A DNA stretch of 64,000 nt from Catellatospora sp. KI3 (GTDB lineage: Bacteria; Actinomycetota; Actinomycetes; Mycobacteriales; Micromonosporaceae). Under the pieces are notes generated by a model, which was not told the DNA's origin, ran no database searches, and worked only from the letters and a program-made list of their open reading frames with translations. A program made the translations under genes and the position numbers. Every line of letters starts with the position of its first letter. The stretch's first letter is position 1. The stretch is from positions 62,001 to 126,000 of the forward strand of contig NZ_JASAMB010000003.1 of NCBI RefSeq assembly GCF_029948125.1, given 5' to 3'. Below are positions 1 to 8,023 of this stretch, in pieces.

Positions 1-2024
1 CCGGCCCGGCTGAGCACCGCGACGAGCGGTGCCAGCGCGATGAACGAGGTGCCTGGATCGGCTGACCGCGCATTCTCCTGCGCGAGCTGGGCGAATTCCA
101 GCGCTTGGGAAACATCCCGCTGAACTAGGAGGGCATTGGCGATGCCGATTAACGCGTAGGTACGCCATCGTGGTCTGACAATTGACTTTGCCAGGCCGGA
201 TGCGGCCGCTATGGTCCCCGCGTGGGCCATGGACGCCGCCGTCACCGCCAGAATCGAGCCGTCATTGTCGGCGTCGAGGTTCGCGGGATCGACGATTCCG
301 ATCAGTGTGGTGAGCAGTGCGGAGGCCCGAGTGGTGTCCTCGACGGAGGCGGCGGCCTCGATCAGGCCCGCCAGCGCCCACGCGCGCGAGTCGTGGTGCA
401 GCGCCGAAGAGGCTTCGTCGGCGGCTCGCCACCGGTCGGCTGCCGCGACGCGATCACCTGACGTCGCGTACGCCACGGCCAGGCTGGACCAGGCGTAAGC
501 CTGCCATCGTGGGGCGCCGATCCGGTTCGCGACGGCCTCGGCGCGTGGGAGGTCGCCCTGCTCGGTCAAGGCTCGGACGACCAGCGCCAGCGCCCACGCC
601 CGCCGCTCGGGGTCCGGAATCGAGTAGGCCATCTCCTCGGCCCGGTCAGGCTGCCCTAGCCGGGCCCACACGGCGGGAAGATTGACGCGCGTCCCGTCGG
701 CCCGTTTGGCCAGTCGATGGCGATGTACGGTCAGTCGGGCGATCGCGTCGAGGTCGGGCTCCGGTTGGGCGAGCAGGCGGTCCTGGCCAATTATGATCTC
801 TCTCAGGGCCGCGCCGTGGCCGCCGCTCAGGCGAAGCATCCGGTGATGGCGGGCCGGATCCGTGCCGCAGACCACCATGCGCGCCAGATCCTCGGTGTCG
901 CGCAGCACGTCGAAGTAGCCGCGCAGCAGGTACTCCGGCGTGTCGACGGGCCAGCGCCGGAGCCGGTAGCCATCGGCCCAGCCGTGCAACTGCAACCGGG
1001 ACTCGGCCAATCGGGCCGCGCCCAGACTGTCGATGGCCTCGGTCTGGAGTTCCTCGTGGCCCAGGACGTAGACGTCCGTCGGGCTTGCCCCCGTCCAGCG
1101 TGTCGTACGTCTGGCGAAGCTCCGGCCCGCGATCGTCCGCAGCTGCCGCTGCACCTGCCGGAGCGGCCGATCGGTCAGCTCCGCAAGGTCGCGGTCGCTC
1201 AGCCCGCCTCCGGCCGCAGTGAGCAGGCTCAGCAGTTCCTGGTCGGCAGATGGGCCGTCGAGCAGCCGCTGAATCTCGCGGATCATGTCCATCCGCACGA
1301 CGCCTGCCTGCGCTGAACCGCTCAGCGGCCTGACGATGCGGCCGTCGCGAAGCGGATGACCCTCCGGCACGTCGTCGGGGACGGGCGGATTCGGGCGGCC
1401 TGCCACGATGACCTTCAGGCCGTTGGGCAGCGGCCACGGCAGCATCGCCGCGACGCTGTAGGCGTCTGGCCCCAGCGTCACACCGCGATCCTCGTCCAGG
1501 CCGTCCACGACCAGGACCAGCCGCTCGCCTCGTGCGGTGCATCGGGCGGCGGTCCGGTGCAGCAGATGGAGCAGCTCCATCTCGGCGGTGGCCTCGGTAA
1601 CGGTCGGCCTCGGTTCGCCGAGCATCTCGGCGAGCTGGGGCAGCAACACGTCTACGAATGCCACCCTGTCCTGGTGCCCGCGGAACCGCGCGGTGATGAA
1701 GAAGGAGACGATCCGGACGCCTGCCGGCGGGTGCAGCACGAACCACGACAGCAGCGCGGACTTGCCCGCCCAGGCGGGAGCCTGCCAGTAGCTGTACGAC
1801 CCGGTGTCGCTGGTGCAGAAGCGTGCCAGTTCTGCCAGCTCGTCGTCACGGTCGAGCAGGCTGTCCGGCGCGATCCGCGCCACGTGCTGCTCCCGGTAAG
1901 GCGAATAGGTGGGCGCTGGGGCCACCATGTACAGGTCGCCGTTGACGATGCCGGAGTTGGCGAAACCGCCGTTGGTGGCGGTGGCGTGTCCGGTCTCGGT
2001 GGCGATGAGGCGCGGTCTGGGCAT
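1..2024 (-). CDS. STAND/NACHT-like P-loop NTPase, C-terminus cut by window edge
   Basis: At least 674 residues; the reading frame is open to base 1, so the C-terminus is missing. The ATG at 2024 has an AGAGGTGG ribosome site just upstream. The N-terminus (residues 6-26) is a Gly/Ala-rich motif of the form TGxAxAxxGGxAxSG(V/I). A Walker A (APAWAGKS, residues about 82-89) and a Walker B (LVLVVDGLDED, about 170-179) follow, then a winged-helix-like stretch. The C-terminal part is rich in Ala, Leu, Trp and Arg helices resembling TPR-like repeats. This layout (short N-terminal motif, NTPase, helical repeats) is typical of actinobacterial signalling or conflict NTPases. It follows a small membrane protein (64 bp gap, same strand) carrying two copies of the same motif. 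The family is inferred; the biological role is unknown. Confidence 0.75.
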   Translation of the reverse strand, partial: MPRPRLIATETGHATATNGGFANSGIVNGDLYMVAPAPTYSPYREQHVARIAPDSLLDRDDELAELARFCTSDTGSYSYWQAPAWAGKSALLSWFVLHPPAGVRIVSFFITARFRGHQDRVAFVDVLLPQLAEMLGEPRPTVTEATAEMELLHLLHRTAARCTARGERLVLVVDGLDEDRGVTLGPDAYSVAAMLPWPLPNGLKVIVAGRPNPPVPDDVPEGHPLRDGRIVRPLSGSAQAGVVRMDMIREIQRLLDGPSADQELLSLLTAAGGGLSDRDLAELTDRPLRQVQRQLRTIAGRSFARRTTRWTGASPTDVYVLGHEELQTEAIDSLGAARLAESRLQLHGWADGYRLRRWPVDTPEYLLRGYFDVLRDTEDLARMVVCGTDPARHHRMLRLSGGHGAALREIIIGQDRLLAQPEPDLDAIARLTVHRHRLAKRADGTRVNLPAVWARLGQPDRAEEMAYSIPDPERRAWALALVVRALTEQGDLPRAEAVANRIGAPRWQAYAWSSLAVAYATSGDRVAAADRWRAADEASSALHHDSRAWALAGLIEAAASVEDTTRASALLTTLIGIVDPANLDADNDGSILAVTAASMAHAGTIAAASGLAKSIVRPRWRTYALIGIANALLVQRDVSQALEFAQLAQENARSADPGTSFIALAPLVAVLSRA

Positions 2025-2088
2025 CCACCTCTCCGCAAAGGAGCCGTGTCGTGGCGGCTGCGGGTCACCGGCGTCACCGGCGACCGGA

Positions 2089-2436
2089 TCAGCTGAGCCG
2101 GACGCCACTGGTGGCCTCGCCGCCGTCGGCCGCCTCCGCTCGCCCGGTGCCCCGGACGGAGATCTCCCCTGATCGACCGGCGGGGGCTGTCACTCCGCTG
2201 ACGGCAGATCCTGACCCTCGGGCCTCGGCCGGGCCGGTGTCGGACACTCGTATCCCTCCCGCGCGCCGCCCCGGCAGCGCAGCCCACGCCGCCACACCCA
2301 GGGCGGCCACGGCCGCCAGGGCCGAAACCACCGCGGAGGCGTCGGCGAGATGGTCGTTTCCCACCAGCGACAGCAACAAGGCTGTCGCCGCGACGCCGAA
2401 CAGCGTGATCATCAGGACCAGGCGCCGTGCGTTCAC
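2089..2436 (-). CDS. Small two-helix membrane protein with two copies of the NTPase N-terminal motif
   Basis: 115 residues from a GTG start. Two hydrophobic helices (about residues 7-27 and 34-54) make a hairpin anchor. The soluble tail contains two 21-residue repeats, residues 62-82 and 92-112, of the pattern TGxAxAxxG(G/S)xAxSGV. Residues 6-26 of the downstream NTPase match the same pattern. It is probably co-transcribed with the NTPase. Inference: the tail recruits or activates the NTPase at the membrane, or the reverse, by like-with-like contact. No enzyme domain is visible. Confidence 0.7.
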   Translation of the reverse strand: MNARRLVLMITLFGVAATALLLSLVGNDHLADASAVVSALAAVAALGVAAWAALPGRRAGGIRVSDTGPAEARGSGSAVSGVTAPAGRSGEISVRGTGRAEAADGGEATSGVRLS

Positions 2437-2682
2437 TATGTCACCACCATCGAGTGCTTGCGGGAGCGGACGCCTGAGTCTAGGGCCTGGGCCCAGGATC
2501 GAAAGGCGACCTCGCTCGTAAGAGATCGCATGTCCCGCCCGTCTCGGCTCCCCTGGCCGTACTTGGTCGGTGCCCGTATCCGGTGGGGCGGTTCAGATCC
2601 ACCGACGATGTGGCGATCTGATCCACCCAAGTGGAGATTTCCAGAACGATGCCGGTCCGCTACGCTCCTTGAGACCGGGCCG

Positions 2683-2694
2683 GAGAGCGCTCTC
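2683..2694. promoter_or_regulatory. LacI-family-like operator 1
   Basis: Perfect 12-bp palindrome GAGAGCGCTCTC, about 93 bp before the start of the secreted beta-helix gene. Palindromes centred on AGCGCT are the usual operators of LacI-family sugar regulators in actinomycetes, such as CebR. A second, imperfect copy lies 53 bp (about five helical turns) downstream. No LacI-type regulator gene is visible in the window. Confidence 0.6.
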
Positions 2695-2735
2695 TCTGTT
2701 ATCTGCCAAGCAGATCACGCCTACCTGTCATGGGC

Positions 2736-2747
2736 GAGAGCGCTGTC
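2736..2747. promoter_or_regulatory. LacI-family-like operator 2
   Basis: GAGAGCGCTGTC, one mismatch from the perfect palindrome at 2683-2694. The centre-to-centre distance of 53 bp and position about 40 bp before the ATG at 2787 fit a repressor pair acting on the beta-helix gene. It also means the more upstream possible start at 2730 is unlikely, since it would place this operator inside the coding sequence. Confidence 0.5.
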
Positions 2748-2786
2748 CCGTGCCCGGACGTCCCCACACGAGAGGACTTCCTCGCA

Positions 2787-4652
2787 ATGATGAGCACGAG
2801 TCGCGGCGTCACCGTACGCCGAAGATTCGCCCTCGGTCTGGCGTCGGTTGCCGCCGTCGCCATCGTGGGCAGCACCGGTGCGGCGGCGGTCGCCGTCGCG
2901 CCGCCGTTCGGCGCGGCCGACCTCGGTGCCAACGTGACGGTCTTCGACCCGAGCACGCCGGTAGCCGAGATCCAGGCCGCCCTGGACGCCGCGAACACCG
3001 CCCAGGTCGCCAACGAGATGGGCACCGACCGGTACGCGTTCCTGTTCAAGCCGGGCACCTACGGCACGGCCGAGCAGCCGCTGCAGATCAAGGTGGGCTA
3101 CTACACCGAGATCGCGGGCCTGGGCGCCAACCCGACCGACGTCGTGATCAACGGCAAGGTCGAGGTCTACAACCGGTGCCTGGCCGACGGCGGCACCAGC
3201 AACTGCCTGGCCCTGGTCAACTTCTGGCGCACGCTGGCCAACCTGACCATCAACGTCAACGCGGCCGGCCAGGACGGCTGCCGCGCCTCGGCCGACTTCT
3301 GGGCCGTGTCGCAGGCGGTGTCGCTGCGCCGCCTCAACATCACCGGCGCGAACCTGTCGCTGATGGACTACTGCACCGCCGGCCCGCAGTACGCCAGCGG
3401 CGGCTTCATCGCCGACTCCAAGCTGCCGTTCGTCATCAACGGCTCGCAGCAGCAGTGGCTCATCCGCAACAGCCAGGTGGACGGCTGGTCCAACGGCGTG
3501 TGGAACCAGGTGTTCAGCGGCGTGGTCGGCGCCCCCGACGACGCGGCCTTCCCGGACCCGCCGTACACCACGCTGGACGCGACCCCGGTCAGCCGGGAGA
3601 AGCCGTACCTGTTCGTGGACGGCAACGGCAAGTACCAGGTGCGGGTGCCCTCGGCGCGGACGAACACCAGCGGCATCTCGTGGGCCGACGGCCTGACCGC
3701 CGGCCGCACCGTCCCGCTGAGCGACTTCTACATCGCCAAGCCGGGCGACTCCGTCGCGAAGATCAACCTGGCCCTGACGCTGGGCAAGAACCTGCTGCTC
3801 ACCCCGGGTGTGTACGACATCGCCCGCAGCATCGAGGTGTGGCGCCCCGACACCGTGGTGCTGGGCCTGGGCCAGGCGACGCTGACCGCGGTCAACGGCG
3901 CCACCCCGCTCAACCTCGCCGACGTGCCCGGCATCATCGTCGCGGGCGTCACCATCGACGCGGGCCTGCAGGAGTCCCCGGTCCTGCTGCGCGTCGGCCG
4001 CAAGCACAACTTCCTGGCCTGGTCGCAGGCGAGCAACCCGACCACCCTGTCCGACGTGTACTTCCGCGTCGGCGGCCCGCACGTCGGCAAGACCGACACC
4101 GCGCTGGAGGTCAACAGCGACCACGTGCTCATCGACCACACCTGGGTGTGGCGCGGCGACCACGGCGTGGAGGGTTTCACCGACACGCAGCGGTGGAACA
4201 CCAACACCGGCCGGTACGGCGCGGTCATCAACGGTGACCACGTCACCGCCACCGGCCTGTTCGTCGAGCACTTCCAGCGCCACAACACGGTCTGGAACGG
4301 CGAGGACGGCACCACCATCCTGTACCAGAACGAGCTGCCGTACGACCCGCCGACGCAGGCGGACTGGATGAACGGCTCGGTCGAGGGCTACTCGGCGTAC
4401 AAGGTGGGCGACAACGTGCGCACGCACAAGCTCTACGGCGGCGGCGTGTACGTGTTCAACCAGAACAACCCGTCGATCCACACCGAGAACGGCTTCGAGG
4501 TCCCGAACCGGCCCGGCGTGCAGCTGTTCCACATCATGACGGTGAACCTGAGCGCCGGCACCATCGACCACGTGGTCAACGGCATCGGCGACCCGGCCGA
4601 CACGACCCGCGTCGGCGGCCCGGTGTTCATCGCGCAGTACCCGACTCCGTAA
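2787..4652 (+). CDS. Secreted right-handed beta-helix (pectate-lyase-like) protein
   Basis: 621 residues from the ATG at 2787, preceded by AGAGGA at a good distance. The N-terminus carries RRRFALGL followed by a hydrophobic stretch and AAAVA, a Tat-like signal peptide, so the protein is probably exported. The body shows repeated short strands typical of a right-handed beta-helix and resembles secreted actinobacterial proteins named coagulation factor 5/8 or adenylyl-cyclase-like, which belong near the pectate lyase / GH55 fold. Two segments (about residues 60-300 and 325-610) start with similar phrases, KPGTYG and TPGVYD, suggesting two tandem helix domains. The two upstream LacI-type operators suggest sugar-controlled expression. 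The substrate is unknown. Confidence 0.75.
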   Translation: MMSTSRGVTVRRRFALGLASVAAVAIVGSTGAAAVAVAPPFGAADLGANVTVFDPSTPVAEIQAALDAANTAQVANEMGTDRYAFLFKPGTYGTAEQPLQIKVGYYTEIAGLGANPTDVVINGKVEVYNRCLADGGTSNCLALVNFWRTLANLTINVNAAGQDGCRASADFWAVSQAVSLRRLNITGANLSLMDYCTAGPQYASGGFIADSKLPFVINGSQQQWLIRNSQVDGWSNGVWNQVFSGVVGAPDDAAFPDPPYTTLDATPVSREKPYLFVDGNGKYQVRVPSARTNTSGISWADGLTAGRTVPLSDFYIAKPGDSVAKINLALTLGKNLLLTPGVYDIARSIEVWRPDTVVLGLGQATLTAVNGATPLNLADVPGIIVAGVTIDAGLQESPVLLRVGRKHNFLAWSQASNPTTLSDVYFRVGGPHVGKTDTALEVNSDHVLIDHTWVWRGDHGVEGFTDTQRWNTNTGRYGAVINGDHVTATGLFVEHFQRHNTVWNGEDGTTILYQNELPYDPPTQADWMNGSVEGYSAYKVGDNVRTHKLYGGGVYVFNQNNPSIHTENGFEVPNRPGVQLFHIMTVNLSAGTIDHVVNGIGDPADTTRVGGPVFIAQYPTP

Positions 4653-4670
4653 CACCCGCAGTCGGAGCAC

Positions 4671-4710
4671 CGCGGCCGGCCGACGCGCGAGCGTCCGGTC
4701 GGCCGCGGCC
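4671..4710. terminator. Probable hairpin terminator after the beta-helix gene
   Basis: Imperfect inverted repeat: CGGCCGAC-type arms (CCGGCCGAC and GTCGGCCG) around a GC-rich loop, about 20 bp after the stop codon. No T-run, as usual in high-GC actinomycetes. Confidence 0.4.
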
Positions 4711-4760
4711 GTCTGCGCCGACAGTGCTTGCGACGGGCCGGTGCCGGGTATGTGGCTGCC

Positions 4761-5792
4761 GTGCGTCTGCGTCGTAGCGACCTGTCGAAGCCGGGCATCA
4801 GCCGCCGCCGGCGCGGCAAGGGCTTCTCCTACACCCTCGGCGGCGAGCCGGTCACCGACCGGGCGGTGCTGGACCGCATCGCGGGGCTCGCGGTGCCGCC
4901 CGCGTGGAACGACGTATGGGTCTGCCCCGACGAGCGCGGCCACATCCAGGCGACCGGCACCGACGCGGCTGGGCGCAAGCAGTACCGGTACCACGACCTC
5001 TGGCGGGCCAAGCGCGACCGGCAGAAGTTCGGCCGCCTCGACGAGATGGCGCGGGCCCTGCCGAAGATGCGCGCGGCGGTGGCTCGTGACCTCGGCGGCC
5101 GGGGCCTTTCCCGCAGCCGCGTGCTGGCCGCGGCGGTCCGGCTGCTCGACCGCGCCGCCGTGCGCGTCGGCAGTGAGCAGTACGCCGTCGACGATCCCGA
5201 CCTGGGCGAGGCGACGTTCGGGCTGGCGACGATCCGGCGCGAGCACGTGCGGGTGCGCGGCAGCCGGCTGACGCTCAGCTTCCCCGCCAAGGGCGGGATC
5301 GAGGCGGCGGTCACCGTGGACGACGACGCGCTGGCCGGCGTGGTGCGGGCGCTGCTGCGGCGGAAGGACCCGTCGGAGGAGCTGCTGGCGTACCGCACCG
5401 GGCAGGAGTGGCACGACGTCAAGAGCGGCGACGTCAACGACTACCTGCGCGAGATCAGCGGTGCGGAGATCACCGCCAAGGACTTCCGCACCTGGCACGG
5501 CACCGTGGCGGCGCTGGTGAGTCTGTGCGCCGCCGGGGCGTGCGGGTCGGCCACGGCTCGGAACAAGGCGGTGGCCGCGGCGATGCGGGACGCCTCGCAG
5601 GTGCTGGGCAACACGCCGGCCGTGGCGAAGGCTTCGTACGTCGATCCGCGGCTGGTCGACGAGTTCCACGGCGGTTCGCTGGCACCGCTGGACGGTCTAT
5701 CCAGCGCGGACGGCGACGCGGTCGCGGCCGCCTTCGCCGACGAGCGGCTGTGGCGCCGCGCGGAGAAGGCCGCTATGCGGGTGCTCTCCTGA
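4761..5792 (+). CDS. Type IB DNA topoisomerase (poxvirus/eukaryote-like)
   Basis: 343 residues from the GTG at 4761 (MRLRRSDLSKPGI). An upstream TTG at 4728 and GTG at 4752 are alternatives. The N-terminal domain contains PPAWxDVWVCP and HIQATGTDAAGRKQYRYH, characteristic of bacterial topoisomerase IB. The catalytic domain has RLLDRAAVRVGSEQY, KDFRTWHGT, and the nucleophile Tyr in ASYVDPRLVDEF near the C-terminus. It relaxes supercoils by a transient 3'-phosphotyrosine link. It is convergent with, and overlaps by 20 bp, the next gene on the other strand. Confidence 0.92.
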   Translation: MRLRRSDLSKPGISRRRRGKGFSYTLGGEPVTDRAVLDRIAGLAVPPAWNDVWVCPDERGHIQATGTDAAGRKQYRYHDLWRAKRDRQKFGRLDEMARALPKMRAAVARDLGGRGLSRSRVLAAAVRLLDRAAVRVGSEQYAVDDPDLGEATFGLATIRREHVRVRGSRLTLSFPAKGGIEAAVTVDDDALAGVVRALLRRKDPSEELLAYRTGQEWHDVKSGDVNDYLREISGAEITAKDFRTWHGTVAALVSLCAAGACGSATARNKAVAAAMRDASQVLGNTPAVAKASYVDPRLVDEFHGGSLAPLDGLSSADGDAVAAAFADERLWRRAEKAAMRVLS

Positions 5793-6513
5793 GCGTGCCC
5801 TGGTCACTCAGGACTTCGACGCGGGCCCACACCACCTTGCCGTCGCTGGTCAGCAGGCAGCCCCAGTCGCGTGACAGGGCGGACACCAGCTCCAGGCCGC
5901 CCCCGGCGTCGTGCGGGCCTGGCGCCTGGGGCGGGAACGGGTCGCCGTCGCGGACCGCCACGTCGATGCCGCCGGGCACCGCACGCAGGGTCAGCTGGAG
6001 TTCGGTGCGGGCGTGCACGATGGCGTTGGCGGCCAGTTCCGAGGCGAGCAGGCGCACGATCTGGGCCGGTCGGCGCAGCCCGAAGTCGTGGCAGGCCTGC
6101 CACGCGAGGTCGCGGGCGGCGGCGCAGCTGGGAGCGACCGGTGGTAGCCGCAGGGACCGGCGCGGGGCGGCGGGCAACTGCCGAGCGGTGGCCACGGCGT
6201 CGGCCGTTTCGGCGTACGTGGTGATGCCGTCGATCCCTGTCAGCCAGGCCGGGGGCGCCGCGACCAGCAGTGGTGCTCCCGGCCAGCGCCGGGCGGTGCG
6301 GGCCATGCCGAGCAGCCAGGCCGGAAGCCGCGGGTCGAGGCAGGGGGCGGCGGTCAGGTCGAGCAGCACGCCATCGGGCTGGTCGGCCAGGCAGTCGGTG
6401 ACCGTCACGCCCAGTTCGACCACTGTCGACTCATCCAGTGTGCCCGCCACCACGATCTCTGCGATCGGGAGGTGGCGCCTGACATGGCACACCAAAGTCG
6501 GCATATATCCCAT
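5773..6513 (-). CDS. STAS domain fused to a HATPase_c anti-sigma-type kinase
   Basis: 246 residues from the ATG at 6513 (MGYMPTLVCHV). Residues about 5-100 look like a STAS domain. Residues about 120-240 carry ELAANAIVHARTELQLTLR (N box) and a GGGLELVSALSRDWG G-box, the GHKL fold of RsbW/SpoIIAB-type kinases. Such proteins sequester sigma factors or phosphorylate STAS antagonists in partner switching. The neighbouring SigB/F-type sigma gene at 7221 and the STAS gene at 31939 are plausible partners. Having both modules on one chain is less common than separate proteins. Confidence 0.8.
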   Translation of the reverse strand: MGYMPTLVCHVRRHLPIAEIVVAGTLDESTVVELGVTVTDCLADQPDGVLLDLTAAPCLDPRLPAWLLGMARTARRWPGAPLLVAAPPAWLTGIDGITTYAETADAVATARQLPAAPRRSLRLPPVAPSCAAARDLAWQACHDFGLRRPAQIVRLLASELAANAIVHARTELQLTLRAVPGGIDVAVRDGDPFPPQAPGPHDAGGGLELVSALSRDWGCLLTSDGKVVWARVEVLSDQGTLRRAPA

Positions 6514-6578
6514 GTCCCCGTCTTCGCGACTATTAATCCCTGACTGACCGGGGACATTGAGGGGACGTCGCGCTACGG

Positions 6579-6983
6579 TCACGCCGCCGCCTGCCGCTGG
6601 TAGTCGGCCAGCTCGTCCCGATCCAGGTCGGCCCGGCTCACCACGCCGACCACCCGCCCCGCCTCGCACACCGGCAGGCGCCCCAGGCCGTGCAGCGCCA
6701 TGAGCCGCAGGGCCTCGGTGATGTCGTCATCGGCGTGCACGGTCACCAGCTCCCGGCCGAGCAGGTCACGAACGGTGGCGGCGTGCGGGTCCAGGTCCTC
6801 GGCCAGCCCCCGGGCCACCAGTTCGTATGCGGTGAGTGTGCCGATCAGCGTCGTCCCATCGGTCACCAGCAGCTCGTCGATGTCGTGCGAGCGCATCAGC
6901 CGGCTCGCCTCGACCAGCGCGGCATCGGCGTCGACGCATACCAGGTCGCCGGTCATCACGTCGCGGACCAGGACGGTGTCCAT
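6579..6983 (-). CDS. CBS-domain pair protein
   Basis: 134 residues. Two CBS motifs in tandem: VRDVMTGDLVCVDADAALVEASRLM followed by IDELLVTD, and VRDLLGRELVTVHADDDITEALRLM followed by LGRLPVCEAGRVVGVVSRADL. CBS pairs bind adenosine nucleotides and act as energy or redox sensors. GTG at 6986 is an alternative start. A SigF-like promoter (7035-7010, minus strand) lies directly upstream, divergent from the sigma-factor promoter, so it is probably a stress-regulon member. Confidence 0.88.
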   Translation of the reverse strand: MDTVLVRDVMTGDLVCVDADAALVEASRLMRSHDIDELLVTDGTTLIGTLTAYELVARGLAEDLDPHAATVRDLLGRELVTVHADDDITEALRLMALHGLGRLPVCEAGRVVGVVSRADLDRDELADYQRQAAA

Positions 6984-7009
6984 CACGACTCCCTTCGTAG
7001 GGCGCTGAC

Positions 7010-7035
7010 GTTCCCGACCCTCCCATCGCCGAAAC
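7010..7035 (-). promoter_or_regulatory. SigB/F-like promoter for the CBS gene
   Basis: On the minus strand GTTT (7035-7032), 16 nt, GGGAAC (7015-7010), 27 bp before the ATG at 6983. It matches the GTTT-N15-17-GGGTAT pattern known for actinobacterial SigF/SigB, with two changes in the -10. Confidence 0.5.
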
Positions 7036-7051
7036 TGCCTGTTCAGAAGCG

Positions 7052-7077
7052 GTTTGGTGCCGAACGGGGCCGGGTAT
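7052..7077 (+). promoter_or_regulatory. SigB/F-like promoter upstream of the sigma-factor gene
   Basis: GTTT (7052-7055), 16 nt, GGGTAT (7072-7077): an exact match to the SigF/SigB pattern, about 144 bp before the sigma gene start. It suggests positive autoregulation. It is back-to-back with the CBS promoter, 16 bp apart. Confidence 0.7.
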
Positions 7078-7220
7078 CAGCGTGGTTCGCCGTATGGCGA
7101 CGATGACCGCCGAGCAGCCTTCTGAGGCGGCGGCCGGTGCTCCAGCAGCAGGGCACGAAGCTTGGACTACGCCCTCGGCAGCGCGCGCCGCGCCTGTCCG
7201 GGCAGGCTGGGTGACCGGCA

Positions 7221-8018
7221 ATGACCACGACCAAGTTCCTCGAACCCGATCCGGGTTCCGAGACACCGACGGCTGACTGCGAACAGGCGCTGAGCCTCCT
7301 GCACCGGCTGCCGCCCGAGGACGCCGGCACGATGCGGCTGCGCAACGAGATCATCTGCCGCTGCCTGCCGATGGCGCGCAGGCTCGCCGAGCGGTTCCGC
7401 AACCGGGGCGAGGACGTCCAGGACCTGATCCAGGTCGCGACGATCGGGCTGATCAATTCCGTCGACCGGTTCGACCCCGACCGGGGCGTGCCGTTCGCGT
7501 ACTTCGCGGCGCCGACGATCCTGGGCGAGATCAAGCGACACTTCCGCGACCGGACCTGGACCCTGCACGTCTACCGGTCGCTGCAGGATCTGCACGTGGC
7601 CGTGTGCCGGGTGGTGCCCGAGCTGACCCAGGCGCTGCAGCGTACGCCCACGGCCGCGGACATCGCCGCGAGCCTGAAGGTCGACGTGGCCGAGGTGCAG
7701 CAGGCCATGGAGTGCTCGGCGGCCCACACCACCGGGTCGATCAACGCGCCGATCACCGGCGACGACCGCGACAGCCAGATGGGCGACCTGCTCGGGGCGC
7801 CGGACAGCACCCTGGAGGGCGTCGCCGACCGGCAGGTGCTGTACGACGCGATCGCCACCCTGCCCGAACGCGACCAGCGCATCCTGCGGATGCGGTTCGT
7901 CGACGGGCTCACCCAGAGTGAGATCGCCGCGCAGATCGGCGTCTCGCAGATGCAGATCTCGCGGCTGCTGGCGCGCACGTTCGACCGGCTGCGCGAGCAG
8001 CTGACGATCGACGACTGA
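7221..8018 (+). CDS. RNA polymerase sigma factor, SigB/SigF family
   Basis: 265 residues. Region 2 shows EDVQDLIQVATIGLINSVDRFDPDRGVPFAYFAAPTILGEIKRHFRD, the hallmark of the SigB/F/G group. Region 3 (TPTAADIAASLKVDVAEVQQAM) and region 4 (LPERDQRILRMRFVDGLTQSEIAAQIGVSQMQISRLL) complete it. These sigma factors direct general stress or late developmental transcription and are held inactive by GHKL-type anti-sigma kinases. The anti-sigma gene is not immediately adjacent; the STAS-kinase fusion at 5773 is the nearest candidate. Several SigF-like promoters in the window are candidate targets. Confidence 0.93.
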   Translation: MTTTKFLEPDPGSETPTADCEQALSLLHRLPPEDAGTMRLRNEIICRCLPMARRLAERFRNRGEDVQDLIQVATIGLINSVDRFDPDRGVPFAYFAAPTILGEIKRHFRDRTWTLHVYRSLQDLHVAVCRVVPELTQALQRTPTAADIAASLKVDVAEVQQAMECSAAHTTGSINAPITGDDRDSQMGDLLGAPDSTLEGVADRQVLYDAIATLPERDQRILRMRFVDGLTQSEIAAQIGVSQMQISRLLARTFDRLREQLTIDD

Positions 8019-8023
8019 GCGGC

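Larger units (their letters stand above)
2437..2786. other. 350-bp intergenic region between divergent genes
   Basis: No convincing gene. It holds the GTG-side leader of the small membrane protein, the two LacI-type palindromes listed separately, and a direct repeat GATCCACC at 2596-2603 and 2620-2627. A copy of GGAGATTTC at 2633-2641 matches the half-sites found at 12070-12142. Short reading frames here are not supported by codon pattern. Confidence 0.5.

Noticed and set aside
646-1746. Long open frame on the minus strand
   Set aside because: Its product is almost entirely Arg, Ala, Gly and Pro without domains; it is a shadow of the NTPase gene in another phase.
2721-5669. 982-residue minus-strand frame
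   Set aside because: Antisense shadow of the beta-helix and topoisomerase genes; composition is Val/Arg/Ala/His-rich and has no motifs.
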